This document shows, in pieces, positions 42,868 to 51,196 of a stretch of DNA of 64,000 nucleotides. A program made the position numbers and the translations under genes. Location: contig CAVENX010000043.1 of assembly GCA_963617275.1 (NCBI GenBank), forward strand, positions 1 to 64,000, in the 5' to 3' direction. Under the pieces are notes generated by a model, which had not been told where the DNA came from, did not search any database, and saw only the letters and a list, made by a program, of their open reading frames with translations. The stretch's first letter is position 1. Every line of letters begins with the position of its first letter. The stretch is from Limivicinus sp963617275. GTDB taxonomy: Bacteria; Bacillota; Clostridia; Oscillospirales; Oscillospiraceae.

Positions 42868-42951
42868 TTTCTCGCTCCTTTTTCAGTATATAGATCAGAA
42901 AAAACGCCGGGGAAGATGATGGAAACGCTTTTTTCACGGGAGGGGAGCTAC

Positions 42952-43863
42952 TTATATGTCGAGTATACCCAGAATAACAACGCCGATAATCACAAGCAGG
43001 ATGGACAGATAGTGCTTCAGGGAGAGCTTTTCCTTGAGGAAGAGCCTGCTCCACAGTACGCTCACCACGCAGTAAGAGGAGATGATAGGCGCAGCAAAGG
43101 CCACATGGCGGCTGTCGGCGAGGGCGTAGATATAGAAGAACTGACCGACGGTCTCAAAGATCGCGCCGGTGTACTTCGGCACCTCCTGACGCACGGCAAG
43201 CTTCTGCTTCTTGATGCCGAGCACATATATTGCGCACACGATGCCTACCGCAAGAAACGTCAGCTCGTAGGCGGCATTTGCGCTGTCCTCGTTGAGCTTT
43301 TCAAGCACGATGCTGTCGGCAAAGGTGCCCAGTGCATCCAGCAGGCAGTAGACCACCGGCAGCGCCAATGCAAGCCAGCTTTTAGCATAGCGGTGATTTG
43401 AGGCGTCCTGACGTGTGGCACGAAGCTCCTCATCCTCGGTGGATTCTGTGATGCCGAGGAACAGTACGCCCAGACACACCGCCGCGACGGCGGCATATGC
43501 CGCGGCGGGAAGCTCCGCGGCGGCGCCCATTGTTATAAGGCTCAGCACGGCGACGATCGCGCCGGAGCTGTTGCATATCGGAGAGGATATGGAAAGCTCA
43601 ATATAACGGAGCCCCACATAGCCTATCGTCATTGAGAGAATGTAAAGCATGGAAACGGGCAGATATGTAAGGATTATCCCGCCGTTTATCTCAACACCGC
43701 CGAAAATTATCTGATACAGAGCGTGAATACCCATAACGGCGCCGACCGCCATGACCATTTTCAGGTGACTGTATTTATCCTCGCTGTCCCGGCAGCCGAT
43801 TTTGGAAAAAAGATCGGAGCCGCTCCAGCATAAAAGCGCGATTACCGAAAAAATGAACCACAT
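42952..43863 (-). CDS. EamA/DMT family transporter
   Basis: The 303-residue membrane protein has about ten hydrophobic helices in two EamA repeats; the first begins FIFSVIALLCWSGSDLFSK and the second ends VVSVLWSRLFLKEKLSLKHY followed by LLVIIGVVILGI. The central loop (ESTEDEELRATRQDASNHR) is cytoplasmic by charge. It probably moves a small metabolite; the substrate is unknown. It precedes pyrH by 84 bases. Confidence 0.85.
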   Translation of the reverse strand: MWFIFSVIALLCWSGSDLFSKIGCRDSEDKYSHLKMVMAVGAVMGIHALYQIIFGGVEINGGIILTYLPVSMLYILSMTIGYVGLRYIELSISSPICNSSGAIVAVLSLITMGAAAELPAAAYAAVAAVCLGVLFLGITESTEDEELRATRQDASNHRYAKSWLALALPVVYCLLDALGTFADSIVLEKLNEDSANAAYELTFLAVGIVCAIYVLGIKKQKLAVRQEVPKYTGAIFETVGQFFYIYALADSRHVAFAAPIISSYCVVSVLWSRLFLKEKLSLKHYLSILLVIIGVVILGILDI

Positions 43864-43948
43864 AAAAGTATATACTCCTAACCAAATTTAAGCATTTTAT
43901 TCTACCACAGCCAAGCCTTTTTGACAATCAATATTTTGTGAAGAGAGT

Positions 43949-43988
43949 TCGATAGCGACAAATTTCACGCTGCGCACCGGCATATAAT
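43949..43988 (+). promoter_or_regulatory. Candidate spoIIGA promoter with Spo0A-box-like motifs
   Basis: TTCGATA (43949) and ATTTGTCGC on the opposite strand (43955-43963) resemble Spo0A boxes (TGNCGAA in either orientation). A perfect TATAAT at 43983 lies seven bases before the spoIIGA ATG, and GCGACA stands 22 bases upstream of it, the long spacing known from the B. subtilis spoIIG promoter. Confidence 0.35.
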
Positions 43989-43994
43989 ACATCC

Positions 43995-44792
43995 ATGGAA
44001 ATCATCTATGTGGACAGCTTGTTCCTCCTGAATCTCGCGATAGATTACCTGCTGCTGAGCTGTACCGCGGCAGTGTGCGGGCTGACGGTGAAAAGGCTGA
44101 GGTACTTTGCCGGGGCGCTCATCGGGGCGGCGTATTCCGCAGCAGTGTACATACCGGGGCTTGAATTTCTGTCCTCGCCGGTGATAAAGATCGCCGCCGC
44201 CCTCTTCATGGCGCTTGCGGCTTACGGCGGCGAAAAATCCCTGCTGCGCTGTTCGCTTGCTTTTCTTGCGGTAGCGGCGGCGTTCGGCGGCTTTGTCTAC
44301 TGCATAACGCTTACCGGGCGGCGTCCTGCCTTTGATATGCGCACGCTCATACTGTCATTTGCACTGTGCTATGCGCTGCTGACGCTTGTTTTCAGGTACC
44401 GGGCGGCGCGGTGCGAAAGAAGCTTTGCCGACGTGGAGATAGAGCTTGGAGGAAAGTGCGTGAAATTCAGGGCGATGCACGATACCGGCAACGAGCTTCG
44501 GGATCCCATATCCGGCGAGCGGGTGATGGTAGCCTGTCCGCATGCGGTCGGCGGGCTTTTTACGGAGGGCGAGAGCCTTCCGTTCGACGACGCTGTGGCA
44601 TTTGCGGAGGCCGCCGCAAAAATGCCTGAGCTTACCGGCCGCGTGAGACTGATACCGTATACGGCGGTTGGCTCAAAGGGGATGCTGGCCGCGTTCAGGG
44701 CGGACAGGGTCGTTGTCGGCGGCGAGGAAAAGGAGCTGCTGACGGCGGTGTCGGAAAGAGTGTGGGGCGACGGCTTTGAAGGGATAATCTGA
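43995..44792 (+). CDS. spoIIGA: Sigma-E processing peptidase SpoIIGA
   Basis: This 265-residue protein has five membrane helices in the first 135 residues (beginning IIYVDSLFLLNLAIDYLLL) and a cytoplasmic aspartic protease domain with catalytic MHDTGNELRDPISG at about 160. In the mother cell it cleaves pro-sigma-E once signalled from the forespore. It is followed by sigE. The start lacks a ribosome site, and the TATAAT just upstream would give an almost leaderless mRNA. Confidence 0.93.
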   Translation: MEIIYVDSLFLLNLAIDYLLLSCTAAVCGLTVKRLRYFAGALIGAAYSAAVYIPGLEFLSSPVIKIAAALFMALAAYGGEKSLLRCSLAFLAVAAAFGGFVYCITLTGRRPAFDMRTLILSFALCYALLTLVFRYRAARCERSFADVEIELGGKCVKFRAMHDTGNELRDPISGERVMVACPHAVGGLFTEGESLPFDDAVAFAEAAAKMPELTGRVRLIPYTAVGSKGMLAAFRADRVVVGGEEKELLTAVSERVWGDGFEGII

Positions 44793-44880
44793 TACGTTTC
44801 AAGACTTCGATGCCGGAAAAATGCTGTTTGCGCGGCGGAGCCGTGCCGGCAGCGATCAAAATAAACCGGGAGGGATGGCA

Positions 44881-45603
44881 ATGCTTTGCAGGCCGCAGAT
44901 CATGTTCATAAGAGAGCAGATTTTTGAAATATTAGGGATAAAACCGCCGGCGGTTTTCTACATAGGCGGCAGCGACACTCTCCCCGCGCCGCTGGAAAAG
45001 GACGAGGAGGAGAGAGCGATAAAGGGACTCGACAACGGAGATGAGTACGCAAAAAAGCTGCTTATCGAGCATAATCTCCGGCTTGTCGTGTACATATCCA
45101 AGCGCTTTGAAAATACCGGCGTGAATATTGAGGACCTTATATCCATCGGCACGATCGGCCTTATAAAGGCGGTGAACACCTTCAATTCCGGCAAGAACAT
45201 AAAGCTTGCGACCTATGCCTCGCGCTGCATCGAAAACGAGATACTCATGCATCTGAGAAAGATAAACTCCCAGCGCACAGAGGTGAGCTTTGACGAGCCG
45301 CTCAATACCGATTGGGACGGGAACGAGCTTCTGCTGTCGGACATCCTCGGCACGGATGACGATGAGGTAGCGCGGCCCCTGGAGGACGACGCAGAGCGCA
45401 AAATGCTCATGGACGCAATAGAAACGCTCAAGCCGCGGGAAAAGAGCATAATTCTCATGCGCTTCGGCCTGCCCGGCGGGCGGGAGTACACGCAGAAGGA
45501 AGTGGCGGATATCATGGGTATCTCACAAAGCTACATCAGCCGCCTCGAAAAGCGGATAATCGACAGACTGCGCAAGGAAATGATGAAGCTTCAGCAGGTC
45601 TGA
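44881..45603 (+). CDS. sigE: Sporulation sigma factor SigE
   Basis: The 240-residue sigma factor has region 2 (EHNLRLVVYISKRFENTG, DLISIGTIGLIKAV, LATYASRCIENEILMHLRK) and region 4 (LKPREKSIILMRFGLPG, QKEVADIMGISQSYISRLEKR). A pro-sequence precedes region 1.2 and is the target of SpoIIGA. SigE directs early mother-cell gene expression. The ATG at 44881 has GGAGGG six bases upstream; earlier in-frame ATGs do not. sigG, often next, is not found. Confidence 0.95.
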   Translation: MLCRPQIMFIREQIFEILGIKPPAVFYIGGSDTLPAPLEKDEEERAIKGLDNGDEYAKKLLIEHNLRLVVYISKRFENTGVNIEDLISIGTIGLIKAVNTFNSGKNIKLATYASRCIENEILMHLRKINSQRTEVSFDEPLNTDWDGNELLLSDILGTDDDEVARPLEDDAERKMLMDAIETLKPREKSIILMRFGLPGGREYTQKEVADIMGISQSYISRLEKRIIDRLRKEMMKLQQV

Positions 45604-45667
45604 TAATAACGTCCGGTCAAAAGCCGCTTTTGACCGGACGAAGCGGAGGGAGAGCGGAATAGAACAA

Positions 45668-46360
45668 ATGATGAAATATGCGGCGCACCGGCGCCGACGC
45701 GGTGTGCGCGACACACTCGAGGATTTTGCATGGTGGCTGAAAACATGGAAGAGGATGCTCCTTTTCCTGTCACATTCTCCGCGGCGAACCGTGAGAGGAC
45801 TGAAAAAATATGCGCTCGGCGAAAGCTTTATCTCTGTCCCGACGCTTGTGGACAGCTTTGTCGGCTCTGCTTCGGGCGCACGGCTCCGGGAGAAGCATGA
45901 GGAAATAGACGGCGGGCTCAAGCAGTGCCTTGACTGTGCCGGCGCAGTCTTCGCGGCGGATGAGAGCATCGGCGGAAGCGGTGCGGAGCGCGGGAAAACG
46001 GTATGCGTTGACGGGGAGCGCGCCGTGATGATAATGCATGGCTTCCCGAATGTCAGGACGGCAGGTCTGAGCACGCTGACATTCGTCTTCGGACGGGACG
46101 GAGAGGCGCTTCCGGGAGTGTGCGCGTGCAGTATAGTATCCTGCCCGCGTGAGCAAACGCCGAAAAAACAAAAAGCTCCGCCGCCGGTTTTCGAGCTTAC
46201 CGGAGAGGCGGAGAATATAATAGATTGCATACGTTTCACCGAAAAGCAGACCGGCGAAAGGTTTGACTGGGACGCGTTTACCGAGCGTATGTGCCGAATG
46301 ACCGGCGAGCGTGGAATGAAGCCCGCGGCAGCGCTTAAAATGCTTTCGGAATTTCAATGA
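45668..46360 (+). CDS. Unknown protein, possibly a decayed 2-hydroxyacyl-CoA dehydratase-like gene
   Basis: A 230-residue frame with a basic N-terminus (HRRRRGVRDTLEDFAWWLK), a Cys-containing middle (LKQCLDCAGAVFAADES; CACSIVSCPREQ) and a C-terminus IIDCIRFTEKQTGERFDWDAF. The last segment resembles the helix of HgdB/BcrC-type dehydratase subunits (F-E-E-x-T-G-x-x-D-W), but the rest does not line up. Third codon positions suggest this strand is the coding one. It lies after sigE with no clear ribosome site. It may be a remnant. Confidence 0.4.
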   Translation: MMKYAAHRRRRGVRDTLEDFAWWLKTWKRMLLFLSHSPRRTVRGLKKYALGESFISVPTLVDSFVGSASGARLREKHEEIDGGLKQCLDCAGAVFAADESIGGSGAERGKTVCVDGERAVMIMHGFPNVRTAGLSTLTFVFGRDGEALPGVCACSIVSCPREQTPKKQKAPPPVFELTGEAENIIDCIRFTEKQTGERFDWDAFTERMCRMTGERGMKPAAALKMLSEFQ

Positions 46361-46424
46361 GAAATTGCCGCCGGAAAAAAGCGGAACCCCTCAGGCGCTG
46401 CCGCGCAGGCTCGGACAAGGAAGG

Positions 46425-46616
46425 TCAGGGCTTGGGCAGAGCTTCCCCGTAATGCAGCCAGTCGAGCCGCTGCCCGCAGCGGTCACAGAAGCGCTGGTAC
46501 TCTCTGTCAAGGGTCAGCTTGCAGCGCGGGCATACGGGATAAGAGCCGAGGCCGCGGAAGAAATGAATTTCAGTAACCGGCATGGGCTGCCTGAAACTTT
46601 CAGCAGTTGGATTCAT
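46425..46616 (-). CDS. Small zinc-ribbon protein
   Basis: A 63-residue protein with VCPRCKLTLDREYQRFCDRCGQRLDW, i.e. CPRC and CDRC knuckles 15 residues apart, forming one zinc ribbon. The first 25 residues are variable. Short proteins of this layout are common in gut Clostridia, without assigned function. The second ATG (residue 12) is also possible. It lies downstream of agrB on the same strand, but 110 bases away. Confidence 0.6.
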   Translation of the reverse strand: MNPTAESFRQPMPVTEIHFFRGLGSYPVCPRCKLTLDREYQRFCDRCGQRLDWLHYGEALPKP

Positions 46617-46725
46617 ATAGCAGAGCCTGCCGTTTCCTTAATGTAAATGGATATCCGAAATCCGCTCACGGAACATATGGCGCGGTGCGTGGAACGCGGC
46701 GTGACAGGCAATTGACGCAGGCTTG

Positions 46726-47316
46726 TCAGGCGCGTTCATTTTTTCCGCGTTCCCGAAGTCTCGCGCATACGAGGAGCACACTTTCCAGCACAATACTGAC
46801 GGTGCAGGCAAAGAAGAAGCCGTACCGTCTCAAAATCAGGGCCGTGACGCCAAGAATAACGATTACCGCTAAGACAAAAGCGGTTTTTTTCTTATATATT
46901 TTTTTCTCCTCTGCGGAAAGCCTTTTCTCCGGTGTGTCGATCGGGCAGAGAAGCATGACCGCCAGCGAAGAAACGGGCAATAATATCCCCGGCAGAATAA
47001 CGGCAGAAAAAACCGTGCACAGCTTTATGAGCATGACCGACAAAAACATGGACAGGGAGGTAAGGACGGTGCAGGCCGCTTCGCTGCCGGCATGGATGCC
47101 CCCGGCATAGCTTCTGAGAATAAAAAACGCAAAATAGAAAACGATACTTTCTGCGGGCACGTCAAACAAGATACCAAAAAGCACGCTCATAAGCAGGAAG
47201 AGAAGCCTTGAGAGGAGCATGAAAAAGCCGTAGACATATAAATCTTTTTCCTGGTCAGAAATTATTCCTGAGGATATCATATAGTCTACGGCCTTCTCAG
47301 CGAGGGCAGAAATCAC
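46726..47316 (-). CDS. agrB: AgrB family peptide-processing protease
   Basis: This 196-residue membrane protein has about five helices and the AgrB active site: LRSYAGGIHAGSEAACTVL, with catalytic His near residue 74 and Cys near 81. AgrB removes the C-terminal part of AgrD and forms the thiolactone ring. Its GTG start overlaps the stop of agrD (GTGA), so the two are coupled. Gene order D then B, rather than B then D as in Staphylococcus, is found in Clostridia. Confidence 0.93.
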   Translation of the reverse strand: MISALAEKAVDYMISSGIISDQEKDLYVYGFFMLLSRLLFLLMSVLFGILFDVPAESIVFYFAFFILRSYAGGIHAGSEAACTVLTSLSMFLSVMLIKLCTVFSAVILPGILLPVSSLAVMLLCPIDTPEKRLSAEEKKIYKKKTAFVLAVIVILGVTALILRRYGFFFACTVSIVLESVLLVCARLRERGKNERA

Positions 47317-47462
47317 TTGGCGGATTTCTTGAATTGCGCTAAAGCGGCAGGAGCCTTGGGCTGATAGAATGCTCCGCAGGTAGTGCTGTTAGCATTTCTT
47401 CTGAGTTCGCGCACAGCGCTTGCCTTTGCTGCCTTTGCGGCAACCTTTTTTAATGTTTTCAT
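47313..47462 (-). CDS. agrD: AgrD-type cyclic autoinducer peptide precursor
   Basis: The 49-residue peptide has an amphipathic N-terminal helix (KTLKKVAAKAAKASAVRELR), a core NANSTTCGAFYQPKAPAAL and a basic tail FKKSAK. C-G-A-F-Y fits a five-residue thiolactone with an N-terminal tail, and QPKAPAAL fits the part removed by AgrB; such NST-C-x3-Y-QPK layouts are typical in Clostridia. AGGAGG lies nine bases ahead of the ATG at 47462. The mature signal is inferred. Confidence 0.88.
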   Translation of the reverse strand: MKTLKKVAAKAAKASAVRELRRNANSTTCGAFYQPKAPAALAQFKKSAK

Positions 47463-47641
47463 GTTATACACCTCCCGAACAGACTTTAGCATTTTAGGTG
47501 CGTAATTACAATACGGCATGTCGAAATGCAGATAAATCGCGTCAAATTGCGGAAATTACTTACTGAACGGATAAATACAGTATTTTATTTATTAATAATG
47601 ATACAGCGGATATATGCTGTAAGGCAGTGTTTTAATTTGAC

Positions 47642-47668
47642 CTTGTCAATGTTATTATCTTTGACAAG
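47642..47668. promoter_or_regulatory. Inverted repeat operator ahead of the XRE gene
   Basis: CTTGTCAA (47642-47649) and TTGACAAG (47661-47668) are perfect inverted copies, 11 bases apart, ending ten bases before the XRE start. The position suits autoregulation and perhaps control of the divergent agrDB promoter in the same 216-base gap. Confidence 0.55.
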
Positions 47669-47678
47669 TGGTGATCAT

Positions 47679-48011
47679 ATGGGAAATGTAGTTTTGAATA
47701 ATAAGCTGATCGGGGCAAGAATAATGCACCGCCGGAAAACGCGGGGGTATACGCAGGAACAGTTGTCAGAAAAGATCGGTTACTCGAAAAATCATTTATC
47801 AAGCGTTGAGCGGGGGATATGCGTTCCGACGACTCAGCTGATATTTAAAATATGCGCGGTGCTGGGAGAAACGCCTGACTATTACCTGATAGGCAGATCG
47901 AACAGCAAGACAAAGGAAATAGAAGCGCTTGTGGAAAGCTTACCGGAATCGGAACAGAAAATGGTCGCCATTCTTCTTAAAACATATATCGAAAACCGGC
48001 AGATAGTCTGA
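47679..48011 (+). CDS. XRE family regulator of the agr locus
   Basis: This 110-residue protein has a Cro/C1 helix-turn-helix: KLIGARIMHRRKTRGYTQEQL then SEKIGYSKNHLSSVERGICV, followed by TTQLIFKICAVLGETPDYYL. A helical tail (ALVESLPESEQKMVAILL) ends it. It lies between divergent agrDB and the response regulator, with an inverted-repeat operator upstream, so it probably links agr expression to a second input. The ATG at 47679 follows GGTGAT; the longer frame lacks a ribosome site. Confidence 0.8.
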   Translation: MGNVVLNNKLIGARIMHRRKTRGYTQEQLSEKIGYSKNHLSSVERGICVPTTQLIFKICAVLGETPDYYLIGRSNSKTKEIEALVESLPESEQKMVAILLKTYIENRQIV

Positions 48012-48094
48012 CGGCAGTTTTATAACATGATGCGATAAGAGTGATAAGATTTGGTTATCTGTCGCTCTTTTTTATTTTATGGGCGGTGAAGGGC

Positions 48095-48793
48095 ATGAAA
48101 GTTCTGATATGCGATGATGACACCTATGCTTTGGAGCAGCTGCGTGAATATGTGCTTTATTATATGGAACAGCATTCAATCGCCTGCGAACTGACAGTTT
48201 CAGAGTCCTCCAAAAAGATAATGCGCGGGCGGGAAAGCTTTGATCTGGCTTTTCTGGACATTCAGATGGATGAAGTGGACGGGATTGCGCTTGCCAAGGA
48301 GCTGAGGCGGCGCAACGGCAAACTGGCGCTGTTTTTCATCACGAATTTTGAAGAATATCAGGACGACGCAATGGATCTGCGCGCTTTCAGATTTCTGCCG
48401 AAGCCCTTTGACTCACAGCGGCTGTTTGCCGGACTGGACAAGGCGATGGAATATATCGACGGCGCTTACATTAACGTGATGCTCAACAGCAACGGCATAT
48501 ATAAGCGCTTTGCCGCGGACGATATACTTTATGTCAGGAGAGACAACAGAAAGGTCATTCTCACTGCCAAAAACGGGATATTTGCCGCAAAGGAAAGCTT
48601 TGGCGGGCTGTGCGGCAGGCTGCCGGTGCGGTATTTCTTTCTGGTACATAACTCGTTCATTATAAATCTGCATTATGTGAAAACATATTGCTACTCCGAG
48701 CTGACCATGGTCAATGGAGAGAGAATTTCAATTGCGTCCCGCAAACAGGCGGCTTTCCGCAAGTTCTGGTTTGAGTACCTGAGGAGAAGATGA
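48095..48793 (+). CDS. LytTR family response regulator (AgrA-like)
   Basis: The 232-residue protein has a receiver domain with acidic pocket VLICDDD, phospho-Asp in LAFLDIQMDEVDG and Lys in FRFLPKP, then a LytTR DNA-binding domain (ILYVRRDNRKVILTAKNG ... FFLVHNSFIINLHYVKTY). It is the response arm of the agr-type system with the kinase that follows, overlapping it by four bases. The ATG at 48095 is the receiver's natural start. Confidence 0.9.
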   Translation: MKVLICDDDTYALEQLREYVLYYMEQHSIACELTVSESSKKIMRGRESFDLAFLDIQMDEVDGIALAKELRRRNGKLALFFITNFEEYQDDAMDLRAFRFLPKPFDSQRLFAGLDKAMEYIDGAYINVMLNSNGIYKRFAADDILYVRRDNRKVILTAKNGIFAAKESFGGLCGRLPVRYFFLVHNSFIINLHYVKTYCYSELTMVNGERISIASRKQAAFRKFWFEYLRRR

Positions 48794-50133
48794 GTATGCT
48801 GAATATAGAGATATCACTGTTTATCTACATGATTGAAATGCTGATCGCATACTCGGTCTTTTCCCGCGTTTCCGACAGACGCCGAGGCAGTGCCGCAGTA
48901 CTGCTTATCGGCGCGGCGATCTTCGCCTCCGGCTCTGCCGTTAATATCCTCTTTTCCAATACGGTCTGGATAAATGTCGCGTATACCATAGTAATGAACT
49001 TTCTCTTTGCGGTATCCTGCTTTAAGTTCAGACCCGGTACGGCGGCGATATACTCCGTGCTTATGGATCTGCTGTCCATAATATTTGAATTTATTACGGT
49101 TTTTCTCGTATCCTCACTGATAGGCGGCAATATAACAAATTATAATTCCGACGTGGGTATTCTGGCGATAGAGTCAGGCATCAGCAAGGTTTTGTACTTT
49201 GCGGCGTGCATACTGCTCCTGCGCCCGACGCTTGACCGCAGAAGCGGCGATCCGCCGATATCAGTCAGCTTTTTTCTCTATCCGATGATCACGCTCATAG
49301 TGCTGCTGGTGTTCTGGTATATCTGCGCCCACGGGATACTCAGCGATCAGCATAAGGTGCTGCTGGCGGATACAAGTCTGCTTCTGCTTGCGGGTACGGT
49401 GGTGCTGTACATAACCTTCCGGCACAGCGTTGAGAAAGACAGCGAATTGGCCATTGTAAGAAACGAGAACCGGATGCTCCAGACGGAGAAGGCGTACTAC
49501 GATCTTATGAAGCATCAGAACGACCAGCTCATGATATACGCCCATGACGCTGGAAAGCATTTGTTTGCGATCCAGAGCCTCAATAACGATCCGGCGATAG
49601 CGGCATATCTGGAAAAATTGCTGGATCAGCTGAAAAATTACAGCAGGCTCTGCCAGAGCGGGAACAAGATACTTGATGTGATAATCAATAAATATGTGAC
49701 CGAATGTCAGATGCTGGGCATAGACTTCGCGTTTGACGTACGCTCCTGCTGCCTGAAAACGATGAGCGAGACCGATCTGGTGGCGCTGCTCGGAAACCTT
49801 CTTGACAATGCGGTGGAGGCCGCGGAGCTGTCCGGAGAGAAAAAGGTCAGCCTTGAAAGCACGGTGAGGAACGGATATGACGTCATTGTAATCAGCAACA
49901 GCTGCGATAAAAAACCGACCGACGATCACGGCGGGCTTATAACGACAAAGAAAAACGGGAAATATCACGGATACGGAATAAAAAGCATCCGCCGGACGCT
50001 GAAAAAGTACGGCGGCGATTTTGACTATGATTATGATGAAGTCAAGTGCGTTTTCACGGCGACGGTCATGATCGGCCGGGCAGATGCAGGGCGCGGCGCG
50101 CCGGAGTACGCGCATACCGGGCAGCCGGCATAG
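48790..50133 (+). CDS. AgrC-like GHKL-domain sensor histidine kinase
   Basis: The 447-residue kinase has six or seven membrane helices in the first 215 residues, a coiled linker, the phospho-acceptor region MIYAHDAGKHLFAIQS (His near 256), and a GHKL ATPase with N box LLGNLLDNAVEAAEL and G box GYGIKSIRRTLKKYGGDF. It presumably senses the AgrD-derived cyclic peptide outside the cell. A short basic extension (GRADAGRGAPEYAHTG) follows the ATPase. Confidence 0.9.
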   Translation: MSMLNIEISLFIYMIEMLIAYSVFSRVSDRRRGSAAVLLIGAAIFASGSAVNILFSNTVWINVAYTIVMNFLFAVSCFKFRPGTAAIYSVLMDLLSIIFEFITVFLVSSLIGGNITNYNSDVGILAIESGISKVLYFAACILLLRPTLDRRSGDPPISVSFFLYPMITLIVLLVFWYICAHGILSDQHKVLLADTSLLLLAGTVVLYITFRHSVEKDSELAIVRNENRMLQTEKAYYDLMKHQNDQLMIYAHDAGKHLFAIQSLNNDPAIAAYLEKLLDQLKNYSRLCQSGNKILDVIINKYVTECQMLGIDFAFDVRSCCLKTMSETDLVALLGNLLDNAVEAAELSGEKKVSLESTVRNGYDVIVISNSCDKKPTDDHGGLITTKKNGKYHGYGIKSIRRTLKKYGGDFDYDYDEVKCVFTATVMIGRADAGRGAPEYAHTGQPA

Positions 50134-50152
50134 CTTCCCCGGTACGCAGCAA

Positions 50153-50191
50153 AGCGGCGCCCTCACGACCTGAAATCGAGAGAGCGCCGCT
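50153..50191. terminator. Hairpin between the kinase and SDR genes
   Basis: AGCGGCGC and GCGCCGCT pair around a long loop, followed on the plus strand by TCTTTTTCCC about 10 bases on. It separates convergent genes. Confidence 0.5.
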
Positions 50192-50242
50192 GAGTCTGTC
50201 TTTTTCCCTTAATAATACTGATAAGCCGCTTTGACGCGGTGA

Positions 50243-51004
50243 TCATTTTATACCCTGCTGCCTGCACCAGATGTCCATGACGAGATTTACCGGCAGCAGC
50301 TTGACAAGGCGAACCTGCCGTCTTACCGGATGACCGAGTATAGAGACGGCTTTTTTCTTTTTTAGATCCTTCATCGCCTGCGCTGCCACTTCGTCCGGAC
50401 CGTACCATTTATCCACATAGCGGATATATTCGTCATGATGTGCGGTCTTCTGGAACTCCGTCTTTATCCAGCCGGGGCAGACGCACATGACGTGAACGCC
50501 GCTGCTTTTCAGCTCCCTGCCGATGGCGCGGGAGAAGCTGAGCACATAGCTTTTGCTTGCCCCGTATACTGCCTGATACGGCACGGGCTGCCACGCGGAG
50601 TTTGAACCCATGTTTATAATGCTGCTGCCCGGGCGCATATACGGCAGGCTCACGCGGCACATTCCGGTCAGGGCAAGTGCGTTGAGACGTGCGCTGGCAA
50701 GCAGCTTTTCCAGATCGTTTTCCGCGAACGGGCCGAACACGCCGCAGCCTGCGGCATTTATCAGCAGGCAGATATCCGGCTTTTCCGCTTCGAGCATGGC
50801 CTTGTATTCGCCTATGCTCTCAGGCTCCGACAGATCGAGCGTTATCGGACGAATGCGGTTAGCGCACACGCCCTGAAGCTCCTCAAGGCGTTCTTTCCTT
50901 CTTGCGATAACCCATATCTCGTCATAGCGCCCCTCTTTGTCAACGGCGTAAACAAACTCTCTCCCTATTCCGGCAGACGCGCCGGTTATCACTGCGATCC
51001 TCAT
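50243..51004 (-). CDS. Short-chain dehydrogenase/reductase
   Basis: This 253-residue SDR has the cofactor loop TGASAGIGREF, the NAAG motif (LLINAAGCGVFG), catalytic Ser in INMGSNSAWQPV and YxxxK in YQAVYGASKSYV, and PGWIKTEF. It is of the classical DltE-like type acting on an unknown alcohol or acyl substrate. The ATG at 51004 lies behind AGGAGG-like GGAGGG; an earlier frame start at 51034 adds residues not usual for the fold. Confidence 0.88.
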   Translation of the reverse strand: MRIAVITGASAGIGREFVYAVDKEGRYDEIWVIARRKERLEELQGVCANRIRPITLDLSEPESIGEYKAMLEAEKPDICLLINAAGCGVFGPFAENDLEKLLASARLNALALTGMCRVSLPYMRPGSSIINMGSNSAWQPVPYQAVYGASKSYVLSFSRAIGRELKSSGVHVMCVCPGWIKTEFQKTAHHDEYIRYVDKWYGPDEVAAQAMKDLKKKKAVSILGHPVRRQVRLVKLLPVNLVMDIWCRQQGIK

Positions 51005-51100
51005 AATTTCCCTCCTGACGCATATTTTTCCCAATAATACCGCTTTCCGGCCGCGCCTGTCAACAGTATGCGGTCATATCCGCGCCGGACTGCTGCGTGG

Positions 51101-51126
51101 GGATGAAAAACGCAAAACCTAAAAAT
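51101..51126 (+). promoter_or_regulatory. Motif shared by phosphatase and kinase-operon upstream regions, copy 1
   Basis: GGATGAAAAAC followed by CCTAAAAAT upstream of the PP2C gene resembles GAATGAAAAACCTAAAAAC at 57911-57929, between the kinase operon and the lipoprotein gene. It could be a common regulator site. Confidence 0.35.
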
Positions 51127-51196
51127 GCGTGTTCTGAAAAGAGAGTATATTAAAGAAACAAACGGAAGACGTGTCATATCGGATAAGGAGGCGGAT

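Noticed and set aside
45770..46357. Minus-strand 195-codon frame opposite the gene after sigE
   Set aside because: It is rich in Arg, Ser and His in the way of shadow frames, with no motif. The plus strand has the better codon pattern, though neither is certain.
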